Positions 1-6,697 of a DNA stretch of 8,250 nucleotides are shown one piece after another. Under the pieces are notes generated by a model. The model had not been told where the DNA came from and did not search any database. It saw only the letters and a program-made list of their open reading frames with translations. Positions within the stretch are counted from its first letter, which is position 1; each line of letters opens with the position of its first letter. The translations under genes and the position numbers were made by a program. Location: contig DAOWKG010000296.1 of assembly GCA_030639985.1 (NCBI GenBank), forward strand, positions 1-8,250, read 5' to 3'. This DNA is from Desulfuromonadaceae bacterium (GTDB taxonomy: Bacteria > Desulfobacterota > Desulfuromonadia > Desulfuromonadales > Geopsychrobacteraceae).

Positions 1-1500
1 CAAATATCCTTCCATCTCCCCCTCCAGCTCAACCAACCGCTTCTTCAACACAACCCGTTCAGCCCGCACTGCCAGCAAATCAATCTCTTCCTCTTCCACA
101 AAAGTATCCACATAACGTGGAATATTCAGGTTGTAATCATTCTCCTGAATCTCTTCGAGACTGGCAAGATAGGCGTATTTATCGACAGTGGAGCGTTCAC
201 GATAAGTCGTAACTATCTTGTCAATATTCTCAGCCGTCAGTAAATTCTGGTTCTTACCGGCCTTGAACTCTCGACTGGCTTCAATAAAGAGGACCTTCTG
301 ATCCGACTTCTCCTTTTTGAAAATCAACACCGCCGCCGGAATGCCGGTACCGTAAAAGAGCTTTTCCGGCAAGCCGATCACCGCATCAAGCAGACCTTCA
401 TCAATCAGCTTCTTACGGATTTTCCCTTCACTGGAACCACGGAACAGCACCCCATGCGGCACCACTACCCCCATGCGACCGGTCTTCGGCTTGAGGGTTT
501 CAATCATATGGAGGATAAAAGCGTAATCCCCCTTGGTCCGGGGTGGAATACCACGGCGGAAACGGCTGTACTTATCGTGTTCAGCCTCATCGTGACCCCA
601 CTTGTCCAGTGAGAAAGGAGGATTGGCAGTGACAATATCGAACAGCAGCAGATCGCCGTTTTTATCCAGCAACTTGGGATTGCGGATGGTGTCGCCCCAT
701 TCGATTTTGTGGTTGTCCTCGCCGTGGAGAAACATGTTCATCTTCGCCAAGGACCAAGTTGAGCCAATCGCCTCCTGACCGAACAGGGCGTATTCCTTTT
801 TACCGTATTTTTCACGGATTTTGCGACCGCATTTCATCAACAACGAACCCGACCCACAGGCGGGGTCACAAATGGTATCGCCCGGCTTCGGATCAAGAAT
901 TTCGGCCAACAGATCAGAAACCGCTGGAGGGGTGTAAAATTCTCCGGCTTTCTGGCCACCACTGGCGGCGAAGTTCTTAATCAGATACTCATAGGCGTTG
1001 CCGATTACATCGAGAGTGCCGACCCGTGAGGGGCGCAGATTCATCTCCGGCTTGGCAAAATCCTCCAGCAGGTGACGCAGGATGGTGTTCTTCTGCTTTT
1101 CTTCACCCAGCTTGTCGGTATTGAAGCTGATGTCCTGAAACACACTCTTACCGGCATCTTTGAGCTTGGTGCCGTTGGACTCTTCAATGGCGTGCAGAGC
1201 CTGATCAATCCGTTCACCATTGCCAGGCTCGTGACGGCGTTCATACAAAGCGTAAAAATCTGCCTCAAGCGGCAGTACAAACCGCTCGTTCTTCATCATC
1301 TCGTCGATCAGTTCCGGTTCGTCGCCATATTCTTCCTTGTAACTGTCGTAGTGATCCTGCCGGACATCGCTGATATACTTGAGGAACAGCATGGTGAGAA
1401 TGAAATCTTTATAGGTGTCGGCGCTGATGGTGCCGCGAAAGGTATCGCAAGCCGCCCACAGTGCTTTATTGATCGAGTCCTGATTGATGGTGTCGTTCAC
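1..1500 (-). CDS. hsdM: Type I restriction-modification system DNA methyltransferase subunit HsdM (partial, C-terminus beyond left edge)
   Basis: Adenine-N6 methyltransferase subunit of a type I restriction-modification complex; with HsdS it methylates the recognition sequence using S-adenosylmethionine, and with HsdR it would restrict unmodified DNA. I translated 500 residues in one open frame. The N-terminal helical domain is followed by EFYTP (about residues 187-191), the SAM-binding motif DPACGSG (212-218) and the catalytic motif NPPF (293-296), all classic for HsdM of the EcoR124 type. Known relatives are about 500-530 residues, so only a short tail is missing. The start is GTG at 1500, preceded by GGAGG with a 6-base gap; its GTG overlaps the hsdS stop in GTGA, suggesting translational coupling. 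No frameshift is seen. hsdR is not in the window and may lie to the left. Confidence 0.95.
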   Translation of the reverse strand, partial: MNDTINQDSINKALWAACDTFRGTISADTYKDFILTMLFLKYISDVRQDHYDSYKEEYGDEPELIDEMMKNERFVLPLEADFYALYERRHEPGNGERIDQALHAIEESNGTKLKDAGKSVFQDISFNTDKLGEEKQKNTILRHLLEDFAKPEMNLRPSRVGTLDVIGNAYEYLIKNFAASGGQKAGEFYTPPAVSDLLAEILDPKPGDTICDPACGSGSLLMKCGRKIREKYGKKEYALFGQEAIGSTWSLAKMNMFLHGEDNHKIEWGDTIRNPKLLDKNGDLLLFDIVTANPPFSLDKWGHDEAEHDKYSRFRRGIPPRTKGDYAFILHMIETLKPKTGRMGVVVPHGVLFRGSSEGKIRKKLIDEGLLDAVIGLPEKLFYGTGIPAAVLIFKKEKSDQKVLFIEASREFKAGKNQNLLTAENIDKIVTTYRERSTVDKYAYLASLEEIQENDYNLNIPRYVDTFVEEEEIDLLAVRAERVVLKKRLVELEGEMEGYL

Positions 1501-2093
1501 TTTTGGCCTCCCTGGTGCGAATCATTAAGCAGATCGGTCGCAATGCCTGCCAGCATGGTTTCGTTGTTACGGATAAGTTCTTCGAGCAGTTGACGTTCTT
1601 GGTTTACACACTGTGCAAGTTGCACGATCTGCTGTTGTCTTTCGAGTGGAGGGATCGTAATAGGGGCATTCTCCAGCACGTTGCGGCGAATGCTTTTGGT
1701 CAGGGTTCCCTCAGCCTCCCTTTTAAAGTAGCGCTGCAATGGCTCTTGATTCAGTAGCCAAGCAAGAAAAGCGGGAAAAACTGTGTCTGAAATGCAGTGC
1801 AAAACAAAGAAGTGAGGCGAGGCGACTGCTCGCTGTTCAACGGCTACTTCATCAACCAGTACAGCATAGTTATGGTTGCCACGAATGGCGAAGAGGATAT
1901 TGCCCGGTGTCAAATAATCTGGCTCTCGCTTGCCAGTAATTTCCGTTTCCACGGCGGTGCCCCAATTGAGACCACCATCAGTCGAAACATCCTTCATCTG
2001 GATCGCCAGCACACCGGTTCCAGGCACCTCTGGGATTCTACCCCGGAATGGATGACCAGCCTTCATTTTTACAATCTGCCCAAGCTGCAACAC
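1497..2093 (-). CDS. hsdS: Short single-TRD type I specificity subunit HsdS
   Basis: DNA-sequence-recognition subunit for the HsdM encoded just downstream. The protein is about 198 residues, half the usual 400-600. It has one target recognition domain (opening LQLGQIVKMKAGHPFRGRI) and one conserved helical region with IPPLERQQQI (about 147-156) and a following coiled-coil-like helix to about 190. Half-size S subunits are known, and truncated EcoR124I/EcoDXXI HsdS act as dimers recognising interrupted palindromes; the same is inferred here. The start is GTG at 2093, 4 bases after GGAGG; TTG at 2090 gives 7 bases and is equally possible. Reading the frame back to the TTG at 2144 would put the start inside the promoter spacer, so I reject it. 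Its stop overlaps the hsdM start. It looks complete rather than truncated because it has its own promoter and ribosome binding site. Confidence 0.88.
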   Translation of the reverse strand: MLQLGQIVKMKAGHPFRGRIPEVPGTGVLAIQMKDVSTDGGLNWGTAVETEITGKREPDYLTPGNILFAIRGNHNYAVLVDEVAVEQRAVASPHFFVLHCISDTVFPAFLAWLLNQEPLQRYFKREAEGTLTKSIRRNVLENAPITIPPLERQQQIVQLAQCVNQERQLLEELIRNNETMLAGIATDLLNDSHQGGQK

Positions 2094-2120
2094 AATACCT
2101 CCACATCGACAATGTTGCAG
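2085..2120. promoter_or_regulatory. Inverted repeat over the hsdS transcription and translation start (candidate operator)
   Basis: CTGCAACA (2085-2092) and TGTTGCAG (2113-2120) form a perfect 8-base inverted repeat with a 20-base spacer. The pair covers the predicted transcription start, the Shine-Dalgarno sequence and the GTG start codon. In RNA it would hide the start codon, but the left arm is probably only partly transcribed, so a protein-binding DNA site is the likelier reading. The binding factor is unknown. Confidence 0.5.
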
Positions 2121-2122
2121 AA

Positions 2123-2151
2123 ATAATAATATCGAAAGCGACAACAGTCAA
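2123..2151 (-). promoter_or_regulatory. Sigma-70-type promoter of hsdS-hsdM
   Basis: On the minus strand TTGACT (2151-2146) is followed by a 17-base spacer and TATTAT (2128-2123), each one mismatch from consensus. The predicted start of transcription is near 2116, about 22 bases before the hsdS start, with GGAGGT (2102-2097) in the leader. The position just downstream of the radC stop suggests the restriction-modification genes are transcribed independently of radC. Confidence 0.75.
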
Positions 2152-2158
2152 GTATTTT

Positions 2159-2181
2159 TTGCAACGTAGCCAATGTTGCAA
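2159..2181. promoter_or_regulatory. Inverted repeat upstream of the hsdS -35 box (candidate operator)
   Basis: TTGCAAC (2159-2165) and GTTGCAA (2175-2181) form a perfect 7-base inverted repeat with a 9-base spacer, 7 bases upstream of the -35 box. It shares the TGCAAC core with the repeat at 2085-2120. The ten-base word CAATGTTGCA occurs exactly at both 2110-2119 and 2171-2180, 61 bases apart. No T-tract follows on the minus strand, so it is not a radC terminator. Confidence 0.5.
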
Positions 2182-2185
2182 CTCT

Positions 2186-2869
2186 CTACAACAATCCCCG
2201 GTCAGCCAAACTGACATACTCACCGTTACCGATAATGATATGATCCAAAACCCGCACCCCCATCAGATCACCTACCTGTTTGAGGCGGTTGGTTATTTCG
2301 ATATCTTCCCGACTGGGAGCGGGATCACCGGATGGATGATTGTGGACAAACAGGACGGCTGCCGCCGATTCTCGTAGTACCGGAGCGAACACTTCACGGG
2401 GATGGACGATACTGGCGCTGAGGCTCCCTTCGGAGATTTGTACCTCTTTGATCAGGCGATTTTTGGCATCGAGGAGGAGAGCGAGAAAAACTTCTTTACG
2501 GTAATCACAAAATCGTTCATGAAAGTGGTCGAAGGCATCTTGCGATGAACGATAGGGCTGTCCAGGTTGCAAACGATTATCGGCAAAACGGCGGGCAATC
2601 TGAAATAGTGCCTGGATTTCTGCCGCTTTGGCGGGGCCGATTCCAGCCTGCTGACACAGCTCGTTAGTGCTAGCACCAGCCAACTGACGTAACGAACCAA
2701 ACCGGCTCAACAACCCCCGCGCCAGGTCGACAGCACTGCTTTTACTGGCCGAATCACCGGTACGAATAATCAATGCCAACAGTTCAGCATCAGTCAATTT
2801 ATCGGCCCCGGTAGCCAGTAATTTTTCGCGCGGCCGCTCATCGGCAGGCCAATCCTTAATACTACGCAT
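2186..2869 (-). CDS. radC: RadC family JAMM-domain protein
   Basis: RadC family protein, historically called a DNA repair protein; its real role is debated. From the preferred ATG it has 227 residues, the normal length. The N-terminus shows the family pattern IKDWPADERPREKLL and LLALIIRTG. A helix-hairpin-helix-like stretch (around GIGPAKAAEIQ, residues 76-86) suggests DNA binding. The C-terminal JAMM/MPN+ domain has the full metal-site set HNHPSG with H176, H178, S186 and D189, plus a probable glutamate E126 in YRKEVF. ATG at 2869 is chosen over GTG at 2875 because AGGAGG (2877-2882) sits 7 bases before the ATG but overlaps too closely with the GTG. It follows the esterase gene by 55 bases and may be co-transcribed with it. 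It ends next to the hsdS promoter region. Confidence 0.93.
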   Translation of the reverse strand: MRSIKDWPADERPREKLLATGADKLTDAELLALIIRTGDSASKSSAVDLARGLLSRFGSLRQLAGASTNELCQQAGIGPAKAAEIQALFQIARRFADNRLQPGQPYRSSQDAFDHFHERFCDYRKEVFLALLLDAKNRLIKEVQISEGSLSASIVHPREVFAPVLRESAAAVLFVHNHPSGDPAPSREDIEITNRLKQVGDLMGVRVLDHIIIGNGEYVSLADRGLL

Positions 2870-2924
2870 ATCCACCCCTCCTCTTGATGTACAAAATGCG
2901 TTTTTCGTTATTCAAGTTGGAACG

Positions 2925-3536
2925 TTAAATCGCCCCTCTTTCGGCCAATAGATCGGCAATAGCTTCGGCCAACATGCGGTAACCTTTATCGTTAAGATGA
3001 ATATCGTCACTCCTATATTGGCTATTTGCCAACAACCCGGTAAGGATACCTGATACCAACGGGATGTCCAGTTCGGTTGCCAGTTCTTGATAGAGGGCAA
3101 CATCTTTAAGACTCAAACCAAACTGCGGTACGGCAATCAAAATCACTTTAACGCCACGCTGATTGGCCGCCTCATACATCCGTCGCAGGTTGGTGCGCAA
3201 TTGTTCCCGATCAAGCTTTTGCAGGATATCGTTACCACCATGACAGATCAGCAACAGTTCCGGCTCCACCTTGTCGAGTAAAGCTGGCAAGCGGCTGGCA
3301 CCTTCAGCACTGGTTTCTCCCGAGATCCCGCCATTAACAACCTTACGGCTAATCAAACGACTCAATTGAGCGGGATAACTCAACTCTGGCCGAGTGCCAA
3401 CACCAACAGTTAAACTGTCGCCAAAAGCTAAAGTCACGTCATTGGGGCGCATAAAGGATAGGGAGTTGCCGCTATTATCGCAGGCGACCAGTAGTAATAG
3501 CAGGATGACAAGGCTTAGTTTTGTGATTAGTTTCAT
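2925..3536 (-). CDS. SGNH-hydrolase family arylesterase/lysophospholipase (TesA/EstA-like), predicted lipoprotein
   Basis: Serine hydrolase of the SGNH/GDSL family, expected to hydrolyse ester or thioester bonds of acyl or aryl substrates in the cell envelope. The 203 residues hold the family blocks: GDSLT with nucleophile S41, the NGGISGE block II with its glycine near 70-73, GGND with N102, and DDIH with D177 and H180. TesA and arylesterase relatives usually have a cleavable Sec signal. Here residues 1-19 form a lipoprotein signal with lipobox LVAC, C19 being the lipidated residue. The next residue is Asp, which in enterobacteria favours retention in the inner membrane. The start is ATG at 3536 with a weak GAGAG ribosome site about 6 bases upstream. 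It lies between dinG and radC, all leftward. The exact substrate cannot be told. Confidence 0.9.
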   Translation of the reverse strand: MKLITKLSLVILLLLLVACDNSGNSLSFMRPNDVTLAFGDSLTVGVGTRPELSYPAQLSRLISRKVVNGGISGETSAEGASRLPALLDKVEPELLLICHGGNDILQKLDREQLRTNLRRMYEAANQRGVKVILIAVPQFGLSLKDVALYQELATELDIPLVSGILTGLLANSQYRSDDIHLNDKGYRMLAEAIADLLAERGAI

Positions 3537-3590
3537 AATTTCTCTCTATGGTTGTAGTTTTATATATTCATAAACTTTTGAAAATAGTTC
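3537..3590 (-). promoter_or_regulatory. AT-rich promoter-like leader of the esterase gene
   Basis: Minus-strand reading gives TTGAAC just inside the gene-facing end of the upstream repeat copy and then an A/T run with TATATA/TATAAA boxes about 30-40 bases before the ATG. The spacing between the best boxes is 20 bases or more, so no single -35/-10 pair is convincing. The region is the likeliest place for a promoter but is weakly supported. Confidence 0.25.
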
Positions 3591-3663
3591 AAGGTCGCTG
3601 GGTTGCGCCCCCGCACTGCGCCTCCCTTTTTGTCCAAGCCAACAAAAAGGAAGCAAAAAATGG
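3591..3663 (-). repeat. Dispersed hairpin repeat, copy 1 (faces the esterase gene)
   Basis: Read on the minus strand this stretch aligns with copies at 6505-6575 and 6943-7017. The shared order is a GCTTC-containing T-rich start, an A/T-rich hairpin, AGGCG, a G-rich then CGCAACCC segment, and CGACC-TGAA. Its hairpin is CCTTTTTGT (3625-3633) with ACAAAAAGG (3642-3650), a 9-base perfect stem with an 8-base loop. The TGAA end points to the esterase start 55 bases away. No coding function is seen. Confidence 0.6.
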
Positions 3664-3752
3664 CTTTTCTATTGCAGCTATTTTGTAGCAACTGTGTTGT
3701 CAATAATCTACATAATTAACTTGCTAATTCTCAGTTATTAAGACAAACACAA

Positions 3753-3779
3753 GCCCCGGGCTCGCATGCTCACACGGGC
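3753..3779 (-). terminator. Possible dinG terminator / hairpin repeat
   Basis: On the minus strand a GC-rich stem (CCCG pairing with CGGG, plus one bulge and a closing G-C pair) surrounds a loop containing TGAGCATGCGAG and is followed by a T-rich run, TTGTGTTTGTCTT. It lies about 120 bases after the dinG stop. The stem is short and the tract interrupted, so it may be a repeat hairpin rather than a true terminator. Confidence 0.3.
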
Positions 3780-3847
3780 GGCAACTTGTTGCAGCGGTGT
3801 TTTTTATTGTTTCATTTTACAATTTGAATATCATTTAGTGCTTTAGA

Positions 3848-3880
3848 TTTTGGCGGTTCGCAGACCGACGGTCTTGATTT
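3848..3880 (-). repeat. Possible fragment of the hairpin repeat just downstream of dinG
   Basis: Minus-strand reading shows AGACC-GAC-GGTCT-like pairing (3862-3874) and the words GTCGGTC and GAACCG. These resemble the gene-facing hairpin of repeat copy 2 (GTCGGTCCG...ACCGAC). The A/T-rich hairpin half of the element is not recognisable here, so this would be a partial copy. Confidence 0.3.
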
Positions 3881-3897
3881 TATTTCTCCGAGTAAAA

Positions 3898-6426
3898 CTA
3901 ACTTTCCCCTTCAATAAAAAACTGCCCTATCTCGGTAAAAACTTCATCACTACTTCCACGTACTATTCGTGCTGGCGGCAGAGAACGGAGAAACATTTTA
4001 CCATAGACCTTTTTTACCACCCGCGTATCAAGAATCAAAACGACCCCACGATCATTGCGGTGGCGAATTAGACGACCAAAGCCTTGCTTAAAACGAATTA
4101 CCGCTTGCGGCACGGTATATTCCATAAATGAATTACCACCCCGCTGCTCAATTGCCTGCGACCGGGCTTGCAATACCGGCTCGGTCGGCACCCGAAACAG
4201 CAAACGGGCGATAATCACCTGTTCCAATGATCGTCCCGGCACATCGACCCCTTCCCAGAATGAATCGGTGCCAAACAAGATACTCGATTCGTCAGCAGCA
4301 AAGCGTTTCAGCAACTGATGGCGATTTTCTTCCCCCTGCCGCAAGCAGCGTAACCGTTGTGCCTCAAGTATCGGTGCCACTTCGTCATGCACCTGTCGCA
4401 ACAATGCATAGGAGGTAAAGAGGACAAAACTCCTACCTTGACTGCAAAGGAGCGCTTTTTCTACGGCATCCCGCACCGCTTCGGCAAATCCTGGCTTGCC
4501 CGGTTCGGGCAAATCGGTGGGGATAGCAACCAGCGCTTGAGTCTGATAGTCGAACGGTGAATCGAGCGCCAGTTCTACCAACCGTCCTGGTTCGACTCGG
4601 TCGAGACCAACCCGGGAGTGAAAATAACCAAATGCACCCGCTACCGTCAAGGTGGCACTGGTCATACTTAAACTGCGAAAGCGTTGATACAGGGCTCGAT
4701 TAAGGCTGTCGGCAACTTCTAGTGGTGCTTGACACAAAGTGGTAATCAACCCCTTGTTGCGCCCGATCCGCCCTTCCCGGATCTCAATCCAGACACAGTT
4801 GTTCTTTGCTACCGCTTGAAAAGAACCCAGATCTGCCGCCAGGACTTCGAAACGTCCCGAAATTCCGCGCAAGTCGATCAATGCCGAGTTCATTTTTTCG
4901 GCCACCGCATCGGGGAGCGCTTCGGTGGCGCGTAATAATCCGCTAAGCCCTTGTGCCAGTTCGACACTACCAACCCTTAACCGTTCTACCCGTTCAGTAA
5001 CCTTTTGCCACGCGGGAGTTTCGGTAAAATCTGGTAGAATCCGATGCTTCAGCTCAAACTTGCTGGATACCTGTTTACCAAGAAATTCTGGCAGCTCGAC
5101 GGCAATACTCTGCAATTCATCCAATGCCAGATCAAACAACAGCTGCCGTTTGTGCAACAGTGACTCGACCTCATCATGCAACGTTCGATACAGCTCATCA
5201 TAACTATCGGGCAACTCTTGCGACAATTGGTCGATAAAACGGGGCAGCAATCCCTGATTCATCTTGCGGGGATGGCGCAGCCGATTCAGAATCCGGCCAA
5301 AAGTAAAGCGGGTCAGTTGGGATGAAAAATGGCTGGTAGCAACATCTTCGAGATGGTGCGCTTCATCGAGGATTATCCGCTCAAACGGCGGCAGAACGGC
5401 AACTGCCGAATAGTTATCGGTCTGTTGTCGCAATGCCACATCAGAAAGGAGCAAAGCATGATTTACCACCAGAATATCGGCACGTGCAGCCTGGCGGCGG
5501 GCTTTGTGAAAAAAACAGCGGCGATAGTGGGGACAACGCACCTTGGCACATTGATCGGCCTCACAACAGACCTCTTCCCATGCTTGATAGCTGGGGATAA
5601 AGGCTAAATCTTCCTTGGAGCCATCGGCAGTTTTTTCGGCCCAGGCGATGATCTGTTGCAATTCGTCGACCTGCTGCTGATCGAACAAACCCAACTCCCG
5701 CCCGGCAGTTTCGCCCCGGCGATGACAATAATAGTTACTCCGTCCCTTAACCAGCACGGCATAAAACTCGATCCCGGTGGTGCGTTGCAAAAACGGCAAA
5801 TCCTTACGAATTAACTGTTCCTGTAGATTTATCGTCCGGGTTGAAATCACTACCCGTTCATGATTGGCGCGGGCCCAAAGCAAAGCAGGAACCAGATAAG
5901 CAAGACTTTTTCCGGTGCCGGTACCAGCCTCAACCACTGCCAGTTTGCTGTTATTAAAAGCCTCTGCGACCACAAAAGCCATCTGCAATTGTTGCGGGCG
6001 ATCTTCATAATCGGGTAGTTTTTTGGCAATCACCCCATCGGCACCAAGCAAACCATTAACTTGTTCGAGATCAATCTTGTGCAAATCTTTTTCGGCAAAT
6101 GCTTCCACAACCCGGTAAATATTTTCGACGCTATTATCGACAATATAAAAACCGACCCCTAACGAGCCGAACTGGGAAGCAACTTCAATATCGGCAGCGG
6201 ATGGCTTTAAATTTCCACCGGGATGGTTATGAATAACGACGTCGCCATAACTACAGGTTTGCAATATCGCCGGTACGGCATCTTCCGACCCCCGTGCCAA
6301 TACCTCGATTTGCACCACCCGTCGCTTGGCATCGGTCTGGGCGAGAACGAAGACCTCGTTGCCGTCGGCTTCTTTAATGGCGTAACGAAGCTGGTCAATA
6401 CTGTCTGGAGAAATATATTTAAGCAT
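3898..6426 (-). CDS. dinG: JAMM-domain / DinG-type Fe-S DNA helicase fusion
   Basis: Predicted ATP-dependent 5'-3' DNA helicase of the XPD/DinG superfamily 2 group, acting on forked, R-loop or damaged DNA, fused to a JAMM domain. In 842 residues: the N-terminal JAMM domain (about 1-115) has E24, H66, H68, S76 and D79 in the exact HxH-x7-SxxD pattern. Then come Walker A AGTGTGKS (167-174), an Fe-S cysteine set C234, C293, C298 and C304 with DinG-like spacing, and DEAH (354-357). These are followed by motif MTSATL (588-593), GTDSFWEGVDVPG (719-731) and motif VI QGFGRLIRHR (781-790). E. coli DinG lacks the extra domain; Gram-positive DinG carries an exonuclease there instead. The start is ATG at 6426. 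No Shine-Dalgarno precedes it, and a TATAAT lies 9 bases upstream, hinting at a leaderless message. No later good start exists before the helicase. Confidence 0.93.
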   Translation of the reverse strand: MLKYISPDSIDQLRYAIKEADGNEVFVLAQTDAKRRVVQIEVLARGSEDAVPAILQTCSYGDVVIHNHPGGNLKPSAADIEVASQFGSLGVGFYIVDNSVENIYRVVEAFAEKDLHKIDLEQVNGLLGADGVIAKKLPDYEDRPQQLQMAFVVAEAFNNSKLAVVEAGTGTGKSLAYLVPALLWARANHERVVISTRTINLQEQLIRKDLPFLQRTTGIEFYAVLVKGRSNYYCHRRGETAGRELGLFDQQQVDELQQIIAWAEKTADGSKEDLAFIPSYQAWEEVCCEADQCAKVRCPHYRRCFFHKARRQAARADILVVNHALLLSDVALRQQTDNYSAVAVLPPFERIILDEAHHLEDVATSHFSSQLTRFTFGRILNRLRHPRKMNQGLLPRFIDQLSQELPDSYDELYRTLHDEVESLLHKRQLLFDLALDELQSIAVELPEFLGKQVSSKFELKHRILPDFTETPAWQKVTERVERLRVGSVELAQGLSGLLRATEALPDAVAEKMNSALIDLRGISGRFEVLAADLGSFQAVAKNNCVWIEIREGRIGRNKGLITTLCQAPLEVADSLNRALYQRFRSLSMTSATLTVAGAFGYFHSRVGLDRVEPGRLVELALDSPFDYQTQALVAIPTDLPEPGKPGFAEAVRDAVEKALLCSQGRSFVLFTSYALLRQVHDEVAPILEAQRLRCLRQGEENRHQLLKRFAADESSILFGTDSFWEGVDVPGRSLEQVIIARLLFRVPTEPVLQARSQAIEQRGGNSFMEYTVPQAVIRFKQGFGRLIRHRNDRGVVLILDTRVVKKVYGKMFLRSLPPARIVRGSSDEVFTEIGQFFIEGES

Positions 6427-6434
6427 GGCTGGCG

Positions 6435-6440
6435 ATTATA
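6435..6440 (-). promoter_or_regulatory. Consensus -10 box immediately upstream of dinG
   Basis: TATAAT on the minus strand (6440-6435) ends only 8 bases before the dinG ATG at 6426. No good -35 is found at 16-18 bases (A/C/T-rich sequence only). If used, transcription would begin within about 3 bases of the start codon. Confidence 0.4.
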
Positions 6441-6504
6441 GAGGAAGCGGCCTAATAAAGGGTGGGGAAAATTATGTTTTTTGGGCTTTATGTTTTTATG
6501 AAAG

Positions 6505-6575
6505 CTTAGGATCGTCGGTTTTCGGACCGACAGCCGACTTCATTTTCTTTGGTCGCAAAGAAAACGAGAGCAAAA
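6505..6575 (-). repeat. Dispersed hairpin repeat, copy 2 (faces dinG)
   Basis: Minus-strand reading aligns with copy 3 over most of its length. It has a 9-base perfect stem TTTTCTTTG (6543-6551) with CAAAGAAAA (6556-6564) around a GTCG loop. A second hairpin, GTCGGT (6514-6519) with ACCGAC (6526-6531), is followed by the CGATCCTAAG end. That end is about 80 bases from the dinG start. Confidence 0.65.
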
Positions 6576-6697
6576 GAAACTCTTTTTATTTTCATCTGCC
6601 AGATTTTCTACGCTATTTCAATTGGGGATTATGCGAATGGCTATCTGGCTTCGTTGTAACGCTTCGATATTGTTATGTGCGTAATGAAAGTGGTGGT

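Larger units (their letters stand above)
3664..3897. other. Intergenic region between dinG and the repeat copy upstream of the esterase
   Basis: With copy 1 this completes a gene-free gap of about 360 bases downstream of dinG. It holds a GC-rich hairpin (3753-3779), a small GCAAC/GTTGC palindrome (3781-3792), an AGACC/GGTCT hairpin (3862-3874) and a minus-strand TTGACA (3703-3698) without a good -10 at 16-18 bases. I see no plausible gene; the short open frames lack coding character and ribosome sites. Confidence 0.5.

Noticed and set aside
2085..2120. RNA hairpin hiding the hsdS ribosome site and start
   Set aside because: The predicted transcription start is near 2116, inside the left arm, so the full stem would not be present in the RNA. 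A DNA operator is preferred unless the start is mapped upstream.
1503..2126. Plus-strand open frames opposite hsdS
   Set aside because: They are shadows of the hsdS coding strand, without ribosome sites or recognisable domains.
2159..2181. Inverted repeat as a radC transcription terminator
   Set aside because: On the radC strand the stem is followed by A residues, not T; the T-run lies on the other side.
3674..3703. TTGACAAC plus ACAGTTGCTACA resembling the thioesterase promoter words at 7029-7058
   Set aside because: The shared words are short, spaced differently and placed differently relative to the repeat copies; there is no good -10 at 16-18 bases. Probably chance.
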